A stretch of 64,000 nucleotides of DNA from Verrucomicrobiota bacterium. Its GTDB lineage: Bacteria > Verrucomicrobiota > Verrucomicrobiia > Limisphaerales > UBA1319. Shown piece after piece: positions 53,401 through 61,687 of this stretch. Where the stretch lies: positions 80,234 through 144,233 of the forward strand of contig JAKLFB010000012.1 in NCBI GenBank assembly GCA_022711435.1, given 5' to 3'. The notes beneath the pieces are model-generated. The model had not been told where the DNA came from. It saw nothing but the letters and a program-made list of their open reading frames with translations, and searched no databases. The first letter of the stretch is position 1, and each line of letters begins with the position of its first letter. Position numbers and translations under genes: made by a program.

Positions 53401-54519
53401 CGCACGCCCAACGCCTATGGACACTTGCCGTTCCACGACTTCGACAGCCGCCGGCCCAACGAGGAGTACTTCGCCCATGTGGACTACATCGTGGACCGCG
53501 CCTCCGAACTGGGGCTGCATCTCGGCATGCTGCCTTCCTGGGGACGCTACGTGGGCGGCGCCGACGCCGGCCGGCCCGACGCGGACTTCTTCAACGCGCA
53601 GAACGCCGCCGACTACGGCCGCTTCCTCGCGCGTCGATACGGCAACAAACCGATCATCTGGGTGCTGGGCGGCGATCGCTTGGCGGACAACACGGCAGCG
53701 GTGTGGACGGCGATGGCGCATGGCATCCGCGAAGTGGTGGGGCAACGGCAGCTCATCACCTTCCATCCCCGGGGCGGCGCCAGTTCCTCACGCTGGTTCC
53801 ACCAGACCGATTGGCTCGACTTCAACATGCTGCAAAGCGGCCACAGCGCGCAGAGCTTGAATTATCTCATGGTCGAACGCGATTATGCCCTGCAGCCGCC
53901 CAAGCCCACGTTCGACGGCGAGCCGGCCTACGAGTATCCGCCCGGTGCGTTGCCGCCCAAGCGCCCCGTGGGCGCGCTGCAGGTCCGGCGCAACGCGTAT
54001 TGGGCCGTGTTCGCTGGCGCGTTTGGCCACACCTACGGCACCCATCCGATCTGGCAGATGTATGACACCGGCCGCAAACCGCTCTGGGAAGTCGTCACGC
54101 CCTGGCACCAGGCGCTCGAGCTGCCGGGCGCGACGCAGTTGATCCACCTCAAGCGCCTCATGTTGAGCCGCCCCTTCCTCACACGCATTCCCGACCAGAG
54201 CGTGATCACGCCACCCGTCCCCGACGGCGTGGCGCGCAACGAGGCCACCCGGGATGGACAGACCGGCCAGGACAACGCCACCTACCTGATGGCCTATTTC
54301 CCCGAGCATCGCCGTGCGACCATCAACACCGGGCGCATCGCCGCCGCCAAACTGCGCGGCTGGTGGTTCAATCCCCGCACCGGCCAAGCAATCCCTTTGG
54401 GCGAGCTGCCCAACACCGGGAGGCAGGAGTTCGAGCCGCCCACTCGATCCGCCGGTGAGGACTGGGTGCTGGTGCTGGATGACGCGGCCAGGGTTTACCC
54501 CACACCCGGCCAACCCTGA
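50440..54519 (+). CDS. Giant secreted two-barrel glycosidase (DUF5060, LamG, DUF4038)
   Basis: 1359 aa. A signal peptide ([16 protein letters not shown]) leads to a DUF5060 beta-sandwich (about 25-125, [20 protein letters not shown]). The first TIM barrel (about 135-460) has [14 protein letters not shown] near 300 and [12 protein letters not shown] near 376. A short domain and a LamG module follow ([18 protein letters not shown], about 725-870). A second, apiosidase-like DUF4038 barrel ([20 protein letters not shown], about 920-1240; IIWVLGGDR) ends with a collagen-binding-like C-terminal domain ([14 protein letters not shown]). Two catalytic barrels in one chain suggest attack on a branched plant or algal polysaccharide. 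ATG 50440 is preferred; a TTG upstream lies in the repeat element. Confidence 0.82.
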   Translation: [1359 protein letters not shown]

Positions 54520-54588
54520 ACCAACAGCGAAACACGGCCCAGCGCAAGGCGCCCGTCATCCCGCCCAAGGCCCAAAAAGCTGCGGGTC

Positions 54589-54651
54589 ATGATTCACACG
54601 GACGCGCGGAACGAGATCGACAACTTGTGGGTCACCGCCCTGGCCGTATAG
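54589..54651 (+). pseudogene. Fragment of a nucleoside-hydrolase-like gene
   Basis: KLRVMIHTDARNEIDNLWVT followed by ALAV and TAG resembles the N-terminus of nucleoside hydrolases (VIxDTDxxxEIDDxxAxxxA), with the second Asp of the DD pair replaced. Nothing else of the gene remains. The rest of the gap 54520-54799 shows no gene. Confidence 0.45.
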
Positions 54652-54799
54652 GGGTTAGTCAATGAGATTGTCACAGTCTCCAAATGAAGAATTCGCCCAC
54701 AGTGCCAATTCGGCGTCATGAAGACAGTGCAACCTCATTAACTGATCCCGATCCGATTTCGGGAATCGACTTCCCGCTCCCATCGCCTACACTGCGCTC

Positions 54800-55372
54800 G
54801 TGAGCGACGTCACGCGCATCCTCGAGCGCGTCCAGCAAGGCGAAGCCAAAGCCGCTGAGGAGCTGCTGCCGCTGGTCTACGACGAGCTGCGCCGGCTGGC
54901 TCACCACAAGATGTCCCTCCTTCCACCCGGACACACGCTCCAAGCCACCGCGCTGGTGCATGAGGCCTGGCTGCGTTTGTCGGGGGACCAGGCCGCCCGC
55001 TCCTCCTGGGATAGTCGCGGTCATTTCTTCTCCGCGGCGGCCGAGGCGATGCGGCGGATTCTTGTGGAACAGGCGCGCAGGAAAGCAGCCCGGCGGCACG
55101 GCGGCGGGATGAGGCGCGTGGACCTGGATGACGTGGACTTGGCGGAGGAAACGAACAGCGATGTGCTGCTGCTGGTCGACGAGGCGCTGGACCGGTTGAC
55201 GGCTGTGGATTCTCAAGCGGCGCAGTTGGTAAAGCTCCGGTTCTTTGTCGGCCTGCCCAATGCTCAGGCAGCCGAGATGCTGGGCCTGGCGGAACGCACC
55301 GCCAAGCGGAGCTGGGCTTACGCCCGGGCCTGGCTTCTGAGGGAACTGAAAAAGGAAATCCGCGGCGAATAG
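54800..55372 (+). CDS. ECF sigma factor (TIGR02999-like)
   Basis: 190 aa, GTG start. Region 2 includes LLPLVYDELRRLAHHKM, TLQATALVHEAWLRLSG and HFFSAAAEAMRRILVEQARR, the last being characteristic of the TIGR02999 group common in Planctomycetota and Verrucomicrobiota. Region 4 is VKLRFFVGLPNAQAAEMLGL followed by AERTAKRSWAYARAWL. Members are usually encoded beside large Ser/Thr kinases, as here (82 bp to the kinase start), and are thought to be controlled by phosphorylation rather than a classic anti-sigma factor. Confidence 0.9.
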   Translation: MSDVTRILERVQQGEAKAAEELLPLVYDELRRLAHHKMSLLPPGHTLQATALVHEAWLRLSGDQAARSSWDSRGHFFSAAAEAMRRILVEQARRKAARRHGGGMRRVDLDDVDLAEETNSDVLLLVDEALDRLTAVDSQAAQLVKLRFFVGLPNAQAAEMLGLAERTAKRSWAYARAWLLRELKKEIRGE

Positions 55373-55454
55373 CTGGCCCAATCGGGCCGGGAATTTCGGA
55401 TTGTAGGTTGGCAGGCGGTTTGAGTGCGGAGTGCGGGACCAGCTGCCAAACGGT

Positions 55455-58400
55455 ATGAACGCGCCCAGCCAGCATGAGAAAGAGATCTTCAACGACGCTT
55501 TGGAGCTGACGCCGGCGGAAGCCCGCCATGCCTACGTGCGGGAGGCCTGCGCCGGAGACGAAGAGCTCCGCCAGAGGGTCGAGGCGCTTCTGGAGGCCGC
55601 CGGGACAGCCACGGGTTTTCTCCCCCACCGGCCGGATGTCCCGGCAACGGAGGTTCTGGCGGAGCCCGTAGCGGAAGGTCCCAGAACTGCGATTGGCCGG
55701 TATACGCTGCTGGAATCCATTGGGGAGGGAGGTTTTGGGGTCGTTTACATGGCCGAGCAGCGGGAGCCGGTGCGGCGCCGGGTGGCCTTGAAGATCATCA
55801 AGGCGGGCATGGATACCCAGCAGGTGATCGGCCGCTTCGAAGCCGAACGGCAGGCCCTGGCGCTGATGGAGCATCCGAACATTGCGCGAGTGTTCGACGC
55901 CGGCGCCACCGAAACGGGCCGGCCCTATTTCGTGATGGAGCTGGTTCGCGGCAAGCCCATCACCCAATTCTGCGACGAGGCCTGCCTGTCCACCGGCGAA
56001 CGGCTGCAACTGTTCGTCCAGGTCTGTCACGCCGTCCAGCATGCGCATCAGAAAGGGATCATCCACCGCGACCTCAAGCCCTCGAATATCCTCGTGACCG
56101 TCCATGATGGAGTGCCGGCGCCCAAGATCATCGATTTCGGCATCGCCAAAGCGACCGCGCAGCCGCTGACCGACAAGACCGTCTTCACCTCCTTCAGCCA
56201 ATTCCTGGGCACGCCAGCCTACATGAGCCCGGAGCAGGCGGCCCTGACCAGCGTCGACATCGACACGCGGAGCGACATCTACGCCTTGGGCGTGCTGCTC
56301 TACGAGCTGCTGACCGGCCAGACGCCTTTTGACGCCAAGAGCCTGTTGGCCGCAGGGCTGGATACCCTGTGCCGCGCGATCCGCGAGCAGGAGCCCGTGC
56401 GCCCCTCGACACGCCTGCGCATCATACCACAGACCGAGCTGACGGCCACGGCACAGCGCCGCCAATCCGATCCCCCGAAACTCATCCATCTCCTGCGCGG
56501 CGACTTGGACTGGATTGTCTTGAAAAGCCTGGAAAAGGACCGCAACCGGCGTTACGAGACGGCGCACGCGCTGGCCATGGACGTGCAGCGCCACTTGAGG
56601 CACGAGCCCATCCTCGCTCGCTCACCCAGTGTGCTGTACGTGCTGCAGAAGTTTGGCCGCCGGCACCGAGCGCGGCTGGGCGTTGCGAGCGCCGTGAGCC
56701 TGCTGGCGGCCGGCCTCATCGGGACCGGCTGGGGGTATCGGCGAGCCTCCCATCTGCAATGGGCGAAGGGCGAAGCCCTGCCCCGAGTGCTGCAACTGGT
56801 AAGAGAGGGGCAGAACCAGGCGGCTTTTGATCTGGCTCGGAAAGCCCAGCTCTACATACCCAACGACACCGCGCTCCGGGATTTGTGGCCCCGCATGTGC
56901 GCCGAATACTCAGTCACCACCACTCCCGCAGGCGCCGAGGTCTGGTGCCGGGAATACACTGCGACGAACCAGGCCTGGCGGCGCCTGGGACGCACGCCGC
57001 TGGAAAAGGCGACCCTGGCGCGGTGCATGTATCGATGGCGGTTCGAGAAGGAAGGCTTCGCGCCGCACCAATGTGTCGGCGACCAGGAGTCCCTCGAGAA
57101 TATCCGGTTGCGGGAGGCGGATGAGCCCGAAGGCATGGTGTGGATCGGCGGGGGGACGAACTGGATTCCCGCTGCCGACTACAGCGGGATGGAGCCCGTC
57201 GGGGTGCCGGCCTTTCTCATCGACCAGCACGAGGTGACGAACGAGCGGTTCAAGCGGTTCGTCGAGCAGGGCGGATACCAGGATCCCCGGCGCTGGGCAG
57301 GGCTTCGGTTCGTCCGGGACGGCCTTGAACTCTCCTGGGCTGAAGCGATGCTCGAGTTCCGCGACAAAACAGGCCAGCCCGGCCCGGCAACGTGGGAGGG
57401 AGGAACCTACCGCCAAGGCCAGGGGAACTATCCTGTGGGCGGGCTCAGCTGGTATGAAGCGGCGGCGTATGCCCGCTTCGCCGGCAAGAGACTCCCGAGC
57501 GTCCATGAGTGGGACTTGGCCGCCTGTTTGGGCGAATCTCAAGTGATTGTCCCGCTCAGCAATCTCGGCCCAGAGCGAAAAGGCCTGGCGCCCGCTGGTC
57601 ATTATATCGGGATGGGCCACACCGGTCTGTACGATATGGCTGGCAATGTCAGGGAATGGTGCTGTAACGCGACGGACGACGCCGAGAAAGCTCGCTACAC
57701 CCTCGGCGGAAGCTGGGACGAGCCGACCTACGTTTTCACGGCGCACGATTCGCGTTCGCCGTGGAACCGGTCGCCCGAGAACGGCTTTCGCTGCGCGCTA
57801 TTTCCGGCCGGGGAAACCGCTCCTCCTGCGGGGCTGTTCGCTCCATTGCCCCCGCCCGCCTGGCGGGATATCTCCGGATTGTCCCCTCTCTCAGACGTCG
57901 AGTTCGAGGCCCTCCGGTCCCTTTACAGGTACGATGCCAGGCCGTTGAAGGCCAAGGTCGAAAGCGCCCATGATACTTCGCTCTTCTGGCGCGAGGAAAA
58001 GATCCGCTTCGATGCTGCTTACGGAGGCGAGCGCGTCATCGCCCATTTGTTCCTGCCGAAGACAGGCAAGGCGCCCTACCAAACGGTCATTTTCTTCCCC
58101 GGGGTGAATGCAGTATCCGAGGAGTCCTTCACGGGTCTCCCCTACGGCGCGTTCACAGAATATGTCATCCAGAGCGGCCGCGCTCTGCTCTTCCCGATTT
58201 ACTACGGCACGTATGAGCGACCCGCTGCGCGCGGACGGATCTGGAGCTTTGCCAGCGTCGTCGAAACCCCCTGGGCTTACCGGGACTGGATGGTCTTCAC
58301 GACCAAGGATCTGGGGCGATGCATTGATTTCCTCGAGACCCGGCGCGACATCGACAGTCAGCGAATCGCGTACTACGGCGTCTCTCATGGCGCCATCCTC

Positions 58401-58733
58401 GGGCCCGTGATGCTGGCCGTCGAGCAGCGCATCAAGACGGGTGTGTTCGCCATGGGAGGGCTGGTCCCGATCAACATGCCCCGATATTTCGATATCGCCC
58501 TCTACGCCCAGCGGGTCAGGACGCCGGTCCTGATGGTGAACGGCAGCGAAGACGCCCTCGTTCCGCTCATGGCCAGCCAGCAACCGCTATACGAACTCCT
58601 GCGCCAGGCCAATGCACAAACCACGCGCAGACTCTATCCCGGCGGCCATGGCGCGCTCGAGGGCTTGTTCGGCCAGCAGATCCGCGACGATGTGCTGGCT
58701 TGGCTCGATCGGCGCCTGGGAGCTGTTCCGTGA
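55455..58733 (+). CDS. Membrane Ser/Thr protein kinase fused to FGE-like and alpha/beta-hydrolase domains
   Basis: 1092 aa. The kinase (about 75-370) has the glycine loop IGEGGFGVVYMAEQ, the Lys in VALKIIKAGMD, the catalytic IHRDLKPSNILV near 202-213 and KIIDFGIAKA. One transmembrane helix (VASAVSLLAAGLIGTGWGY, near 411-430) puts the C-terminal part outside. There follow a PEGA-like piece (TTTPAGAEVWC), a formylglycine-generating-enzyme/sulfatase-modifying fold (GMVWIGGGTN, DQHEVTNERFKRFV, MAGNVREWCCNATD; about 560-785) and an alpha/beta hydrolase with GVSHG near 978, the Asp in NGSEDALVPL and the His in PGGHGALEG. ATG 55455 is preferred over a GTG at 55431. It pairs with the ECF sigma gene. 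Confidence 0.85.
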   Translation: MNAPSQHEKEIFNDALELTPAEARHAYVREACAGDEELRQRVEALLEAAGTATGFLPHRPDVPATEVLAEPVAEGPRTAIGRYTLLESIGEGGFGVVYMAEQREPVRRRVALKIIKAGMDTQQVIGRFEAERQALALMEHPNIARVFDAGATETGRPYFVMELVRGKPITQFCDEACLSTGERLQLFVQVCHAVQHAHQKGIIHRDLKPSNILVTVHDGVPAPKIIDFGIAKATAQPLTDKTVFTSFSQFLGTPAYMSPEQAALTSVDIDTRSDIYALGVLLYELLTGQTPFDAKSLLAAGLDTLCRAIREQEPVRPSTRLRIIPQTELTATAQRRQSDPPKLIHLLRGDLDWIVLKSLEKDRNRRYETAHALAMDVQRHLRHEPILARSPSVLYVLQKFGRRHRARLGVASAVSLLAAGLIGTGWGYRRASHLQWAKGEALPRVLQLVREGQNQAAFDLARKAQLYIPNDTALRDLWPRMCAEYSVTTTPAGAEVWCREYTATNQAWRRLGRTPLEKATLARCMYRWRFEKEGFAPHQCVGDQESLENIRLREADEPEGMVWIGGGTNWIPAADYSGMEPVGVPAFLIDQHEVTNERFKRFVEQGGYQDPRRWAGLRFVRDGLELSWAEAMLEFRDKTGQPGPATWEGGTYRQGQGNYPVGGLSWYEAAAYARFAGKRLPSVHEWDLAACLGESQVIVPLSNLGPERKGLAPAGHYIGMGHTGLYDMAGNVREWCCNATDDAEKARYTLGGSWDEPTYVFTAHDSRSPWNRSPENGFRCALFPAGETAPPAGLFAPLPPPAWRDISGLSPLSDVEFEALRSLYRYDARPLKAKVESAHDTSLFWREEKIRFDAAYGGERVIAHLFLPKTGKAPYQTVIFFPGVNAVSEESFTGLPYGAFTEYVIQSGRALLFPIYYGTYERPAARGRIWSFASVVETPWAYRDWMVFTTKDLGRCIDFLETRRDIDSQRIAYYGVSHGAILGPVMLAVEQRIKTGVFAMGGLVPINMPRYFDIALYAQRVRTPVLMVNGSEDALVPLMASQQPLYELLRQANAQTTRRLYPGGHGALEGLFGQQIRDDVLAWLDRRLGAVP

Positions 58734-58906
58734 GGCTGGGCAAGAGGCCCGCGCATGAACTGTCGTGAAGCTGGATCTTTGGAGATGAGTGAGTGCTTCG
58801 ATGTCGCTGGCATCCTCACCAGGCCGGTCCTGCTCCAAGCGCTGGGTTTGCGCGCCCGGAGGAGCGACTTCGAAGCCTTGACGCGAACCCGAAAGAGCAA
58901 CAACAA

Positions 58907-60028
58907 ATGAATACGCAGAGAATTCGCTATGCGGTCGTCCTCATTGGATTCGTTGGGCTGGCCTCGATCGAATTAGGTGCCCAGGCCAACTGGAGGCCGA
59001 AGGCCAACATGCCCACCGCGCGGTCGCTCGTCGCCGCGGCTGTGGTCGAGGGGAAAATCTATTGTATTGGCGGCGGGCCACGCAACGGCCCTATTTACTC
59101 CGCGGTGGAACAGTACGACCCGGCAACAGACACTTGGGCCCAGCGAGCCGAGATCCCAAGTCCGACGTCAGGATTCGACATCGGCACAGTCAACGGAAAG
59201 GTCTATGTGATCGGGGGCGCAACGCCCACCAGCTCCCTCCCGCTCGTGCAGGAATATGATGCGTCGAGCGACACCTGGCAGACCAAGGCGCCCATGCCCA
59301 CGCCCCGAGCGTTGTTCTCGTGCGCGGTGGTTGACGGGAAGATCTACGCGATCGGCGGCAGCACCGGCAATCATACGGCGAGCCTTGCGGTGGAGGCTTA
59401 CGATCCAGCCGCAGACGCCTGGATCCAGAAGAAGAACGTGCCCAGCCCGAGAGGCGGAGCCTCTTGCAGCACGGTCAACGGGTTGATCTACATTGTGGGA
59501 GGGTCTTCCGACTCAAGCTCGCCTCTCTCCAGTGTGTATGCGTACAATCCTGTCACCGACACTTGGACCCTGAAAGCCTCCATGCGGTCCGCGCGGCAGT
59601 TCCTCTCGACCTGCGTCCTGAATGGCAAGATTTTCGCCGTTGGGGGCTGCAGCAGTCCTTACGACGGAAGCGAGCTTTCGAGCGTCGAAGCCTACGACCC
59701 AGACACGGATACCTGGCGGACCATGCCCCCTATGCAAGTCAAACGGAAGGCCCTGGCCACCGCCGTGGTCAGCGACAGAATCTATGCCATCGGCGGGGTT
59801 TCCATCAGCGGGTGGGAACCAGGGCTCCGGACGGTCGAGGAGTACGATCCCACGCCTACGGTGTCCCTCGCCCTCTCGGGTAATGCGCTCAAGGTTTACT
59901 GGAACGGAATTCTGGAATCTGCCGATACCGTCGACGCTGCAAGCTGGCAGTCGCTCAATCCGCTGACGTGGCCCTATACGACCAGCCGGATCCATCCGAT
60001 GAAGTTCTATCGAGCGCACAGACCCTAA
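58907..60028 (+). CDS. Secreted kelch-repeat beta-propeller protein
   Basis: 373 aa. A signal peptide (YAVVLIGFVGLASIELGAQA) is followed by six kelch blades, each with a GG pair: IYCIGGG, VYVIGGA, IYAIGGS, IYIVGGS, IFAVGGC and IYAIGGV. Tyr/Trp signatures such as YDPATDTWAQRA and YNPVTDTWTLKA occur between them. The C-terminal segment (LSGNALKVYWNGILESADTV) is a short beta domain common in Verrucomicrobiota exported proteins. It is probably an extracellular binding or scaffold protein. The preceding gap (58734-58906) shows no gene. Confidence 0.87.
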   Translation: MNTQRIRYAVVLIGFVGLASIELGAQANWRPKANMPTARSLVAAAVVEGKIYCIGGGPRNGPIYSAVEQYDPATDTWAQRAEIPSPTSGFDIGTVNGKVYVIGGATPTSSLPLVQEYDASSDTWQTKAPMPTPRALFSCAVVDGKIYAIGGSTGNHTASLAVEAYDPAADAWIQKKNVPSPRGGASCSTVNGLIYIVGGSSDSSSPLSSVYAYNPVTDTWTLKASMRSARQFLSTCVLNGKIFAVGGCSSPYDGSELSSVEAYDPDTDTWRTMPPMQVKRKALATAVVSDRIYAIGGVSISGWEPGLRTVEEYDPTPTVSLALSGNALKVYWNGILESADTVDAASWQSLNPLTWPYTTSRIHPMKFYRAHRP

Positions 60029-60341
60029 TCCAAATATAGAATGTCAATTCTTCCCCGCCGCCTTGGATCTTTGTCGTTGACGACCTTTCTTTTGCGGCCC
60101 GGTGCCGCCGACGGTCAACGATTTAGGCGGGGCGTCGGACTGTGCGACCTCTTCGGCCGAACCGGCTCGTTGTGGGCTGGCTTCGACCCTACAATCCCGA
60201 ACCTGCTGTCCGCACCTTCGTGACCTGATAAGCCGTCGGGAAACGGCCTGCCAGGGACCTGCGTTCGATAAGGCGGGCGTTCAGGAATGTGAAGAACTAT
60301 CGATGGCGTCTTAAGAACTGACCCTTCATCGTCAGCCCGGT
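60029..60341. other. Gene-free stretch between kelch and Gfo/Idh genes
   Basis: No convincing coding sequence, tRNA or strong terminator. The short phrase AGAACTGACCC occurs here (near 60314) and again near 61661, flanking the two-gene reverse unit, which may mark old rearrangement edges. The sequence is otherwise unremarkable. Confidence 0.4.
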
Positions 60342-61439
60342 TCACGAAAACGCCGCTGCCGCAATGCGGACGGGGCGCCGCGTGCGGTAGCATTCCAATG
60401 CGGCAAAAACCACCTGGTGGGTTTTGATCGCATCCGCCAGGTTGCAGTGGGACTCGATCCCGCGCCGCAGACAGTCTACAAAATGATCGATCTGCGCGTT
60501 GAACGGATGATGCCCCACATCGCTTGAGTCGGGCTGGATGGCGGGAAGTTCGATCCAGTCGGTCTGGCCAGGGAAATGGTGCGACCAGACGCGGTTGTCA
60601 AAGATCGTGCCCCGGTCGCCGAAAATGCGGATCGGGAATCGGTAGGGCATCACGCAGTCGAAATGGACCGAGACCTTGCCGATCACCCCGTTGTCGAACC
60701 GGACCAGGGCCTCCTCCAGGCCGTCGTATTCCATCGGCCGAGCGTTGCGGATCCAGGCATTGCGAGTCGGGTCATACGCGGTAGCGCGGCCTTTGCGGTA
60801 GCCGCCCGCCAGCGCAAAAACCTCAACCGGATTGGCCGCCTCCGATTCTCCCGGCGCTGCAAACCATCGCAGCGCGTCCACGGCATGACAGCCGGCCACG
60901 AGCATGGCGCTGACGCCGTTCTTCCGGGTGCGCGTATCGTTCCAGCCGGACCACCAACCGCCGTTGTGGCTGAGATAATCGGCTTCCACGCAATACACTC
61001 GGCCCACGGCGCCGCCGGCGATCATCCGCTTGAGCATCTGGAACAGCGGGTTCCAGCGCAGGACGAAGCTGACCACGGTCTTCACGCCGGCTTCGCGGAC
61101 CGCGCGCTGCATCCGGCGCAACTCCCGCGGCGAAAGGCCGGCCGGTTTCTCGATGACGAGATGTTTGCCGGCTTGGGCTGCGGCCACGACGTTTTCGCAA
61201 TGCACATGCTGCGGCGTGCAAACGGATACGATGTCCACTCCCTTGTGCCGCAAGGCTTGCGCGAAGTCGTCATAGATGCCAATGCCCTCGAGGCCAGCCG
61301 CGTCCGCTTCCCGCCGGGCGCTGGCGAGCCGGCGGCTGGAGATGGCCACCACGCGCGTAGCCGGGTTTTGGCGGTAGGCGGCGATGTGCTGAGTCGAAAT
61401 CCAGCCCGCCCCGTGAATCAGCACTCCATATGGTTTCAT
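60342..61439 (-). CDS. Gfo/Idh/MocA family oxidoreductase
   Basis: 365 aa NAD(P)-dependent dehydrogenase. The Rossmann start is VLIHGAGWISTQHIAAY, with the nucleotide-site segment SVCTPQHVHCENVVAAA. The signature EKPAGLSPRELRRM carries the EKP lysine near 99. The C-terminal alpha/beta domain includes NGVSAMLVAGCHAVDALRWF, where family members place catalytic residues. Substrate is probably a sugar or inositol derivative. ATG 61439 overlaps the stop of the upstream uroporphyrinogen-decarboxylase-like fragment by four bases. No signal peptide, so cytoplasmic, unlike many neighbours. Confidence 0.88.
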   Translation of the reverse strand: MKPYGVLIHGAGWISTQHIAAYRQNPATRVVAISSRRLASARREADAAGLEGIGIYDDFAQALRHKGVDIVSVCTPQHVHCENVVAAAQAGKHLVIEKPAGLSPRELRRMQRAVREAGVKTVVSFVLRWNPLFQMLKRMIAGGAVGRVYCVEADYLSHNGGWWSGWNDTRTRKNGVSAMLVAGCHAVDALRWFAAPGESEAANPVEVFALAGGYRKGRATAYDPTRNAWIRNARPMEYDGLEEALVRFDNGVIGKVSVHFDCVMPYRFPIRIFGDRGTIFDNRVWSHHFPGQTDWIELPAIQPDSSDVGHHPFNAQIDHFVDCLRRGIESHCNLADAIKTHQVVFAALECYRTRRPVRIAAAAFS

Positions 61440-61621
61440 GGATTCAGCATCGCCTCGAGATTGGCCTCTGGCGTCTCTATCGCCAGCGTGCAGCCGGAGC
61501 TCAATATGAAACGGGCGTGTCCGCACCGGCGGGCGGTCTCCACCGCCCGGCGCGCCGCTTGCCGGACCTGGGCGTCGCTGCCTTGCGCCAGCAGACCGAC
61601 GGGGTCCAGAATCCCTATCAT
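61436..61621 (-). pseudogene. 3' remnant of a uroporphyrinogen-decarboxylase-like methyltransferase
   Basis: GILDPVGLLAQGSDAQVRQA, then RFILSSGCTLAIETPEANLE and a stop match the C-terminal end of URO-D/MtaA-type proteins (NxDPxxLL, FILSxGCxxPxxTPxEN). The barrel and active site upstream are lost; the open frame can be traced back only to about 61690. The stop overlaps the Gfo/Idh start (ATGA), so the pair was once a translationally coupled operon. Confidence 0.6.
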
Positions 61622-61687
61622 CGAGATCCTCCCTCGATTGTCCAGAAGATAGGCGCAGAACTGACCCCTTGCCGAGGGAGGCGGAGA

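Noticed and set aside
60115..60393. Reverse open frame of 92 codons between kelch and Gfo/Idh genes
   Set aside because: Composition is not protein-like, no motif is recognised, and it overlaps the end of the dehydrogenase gene.
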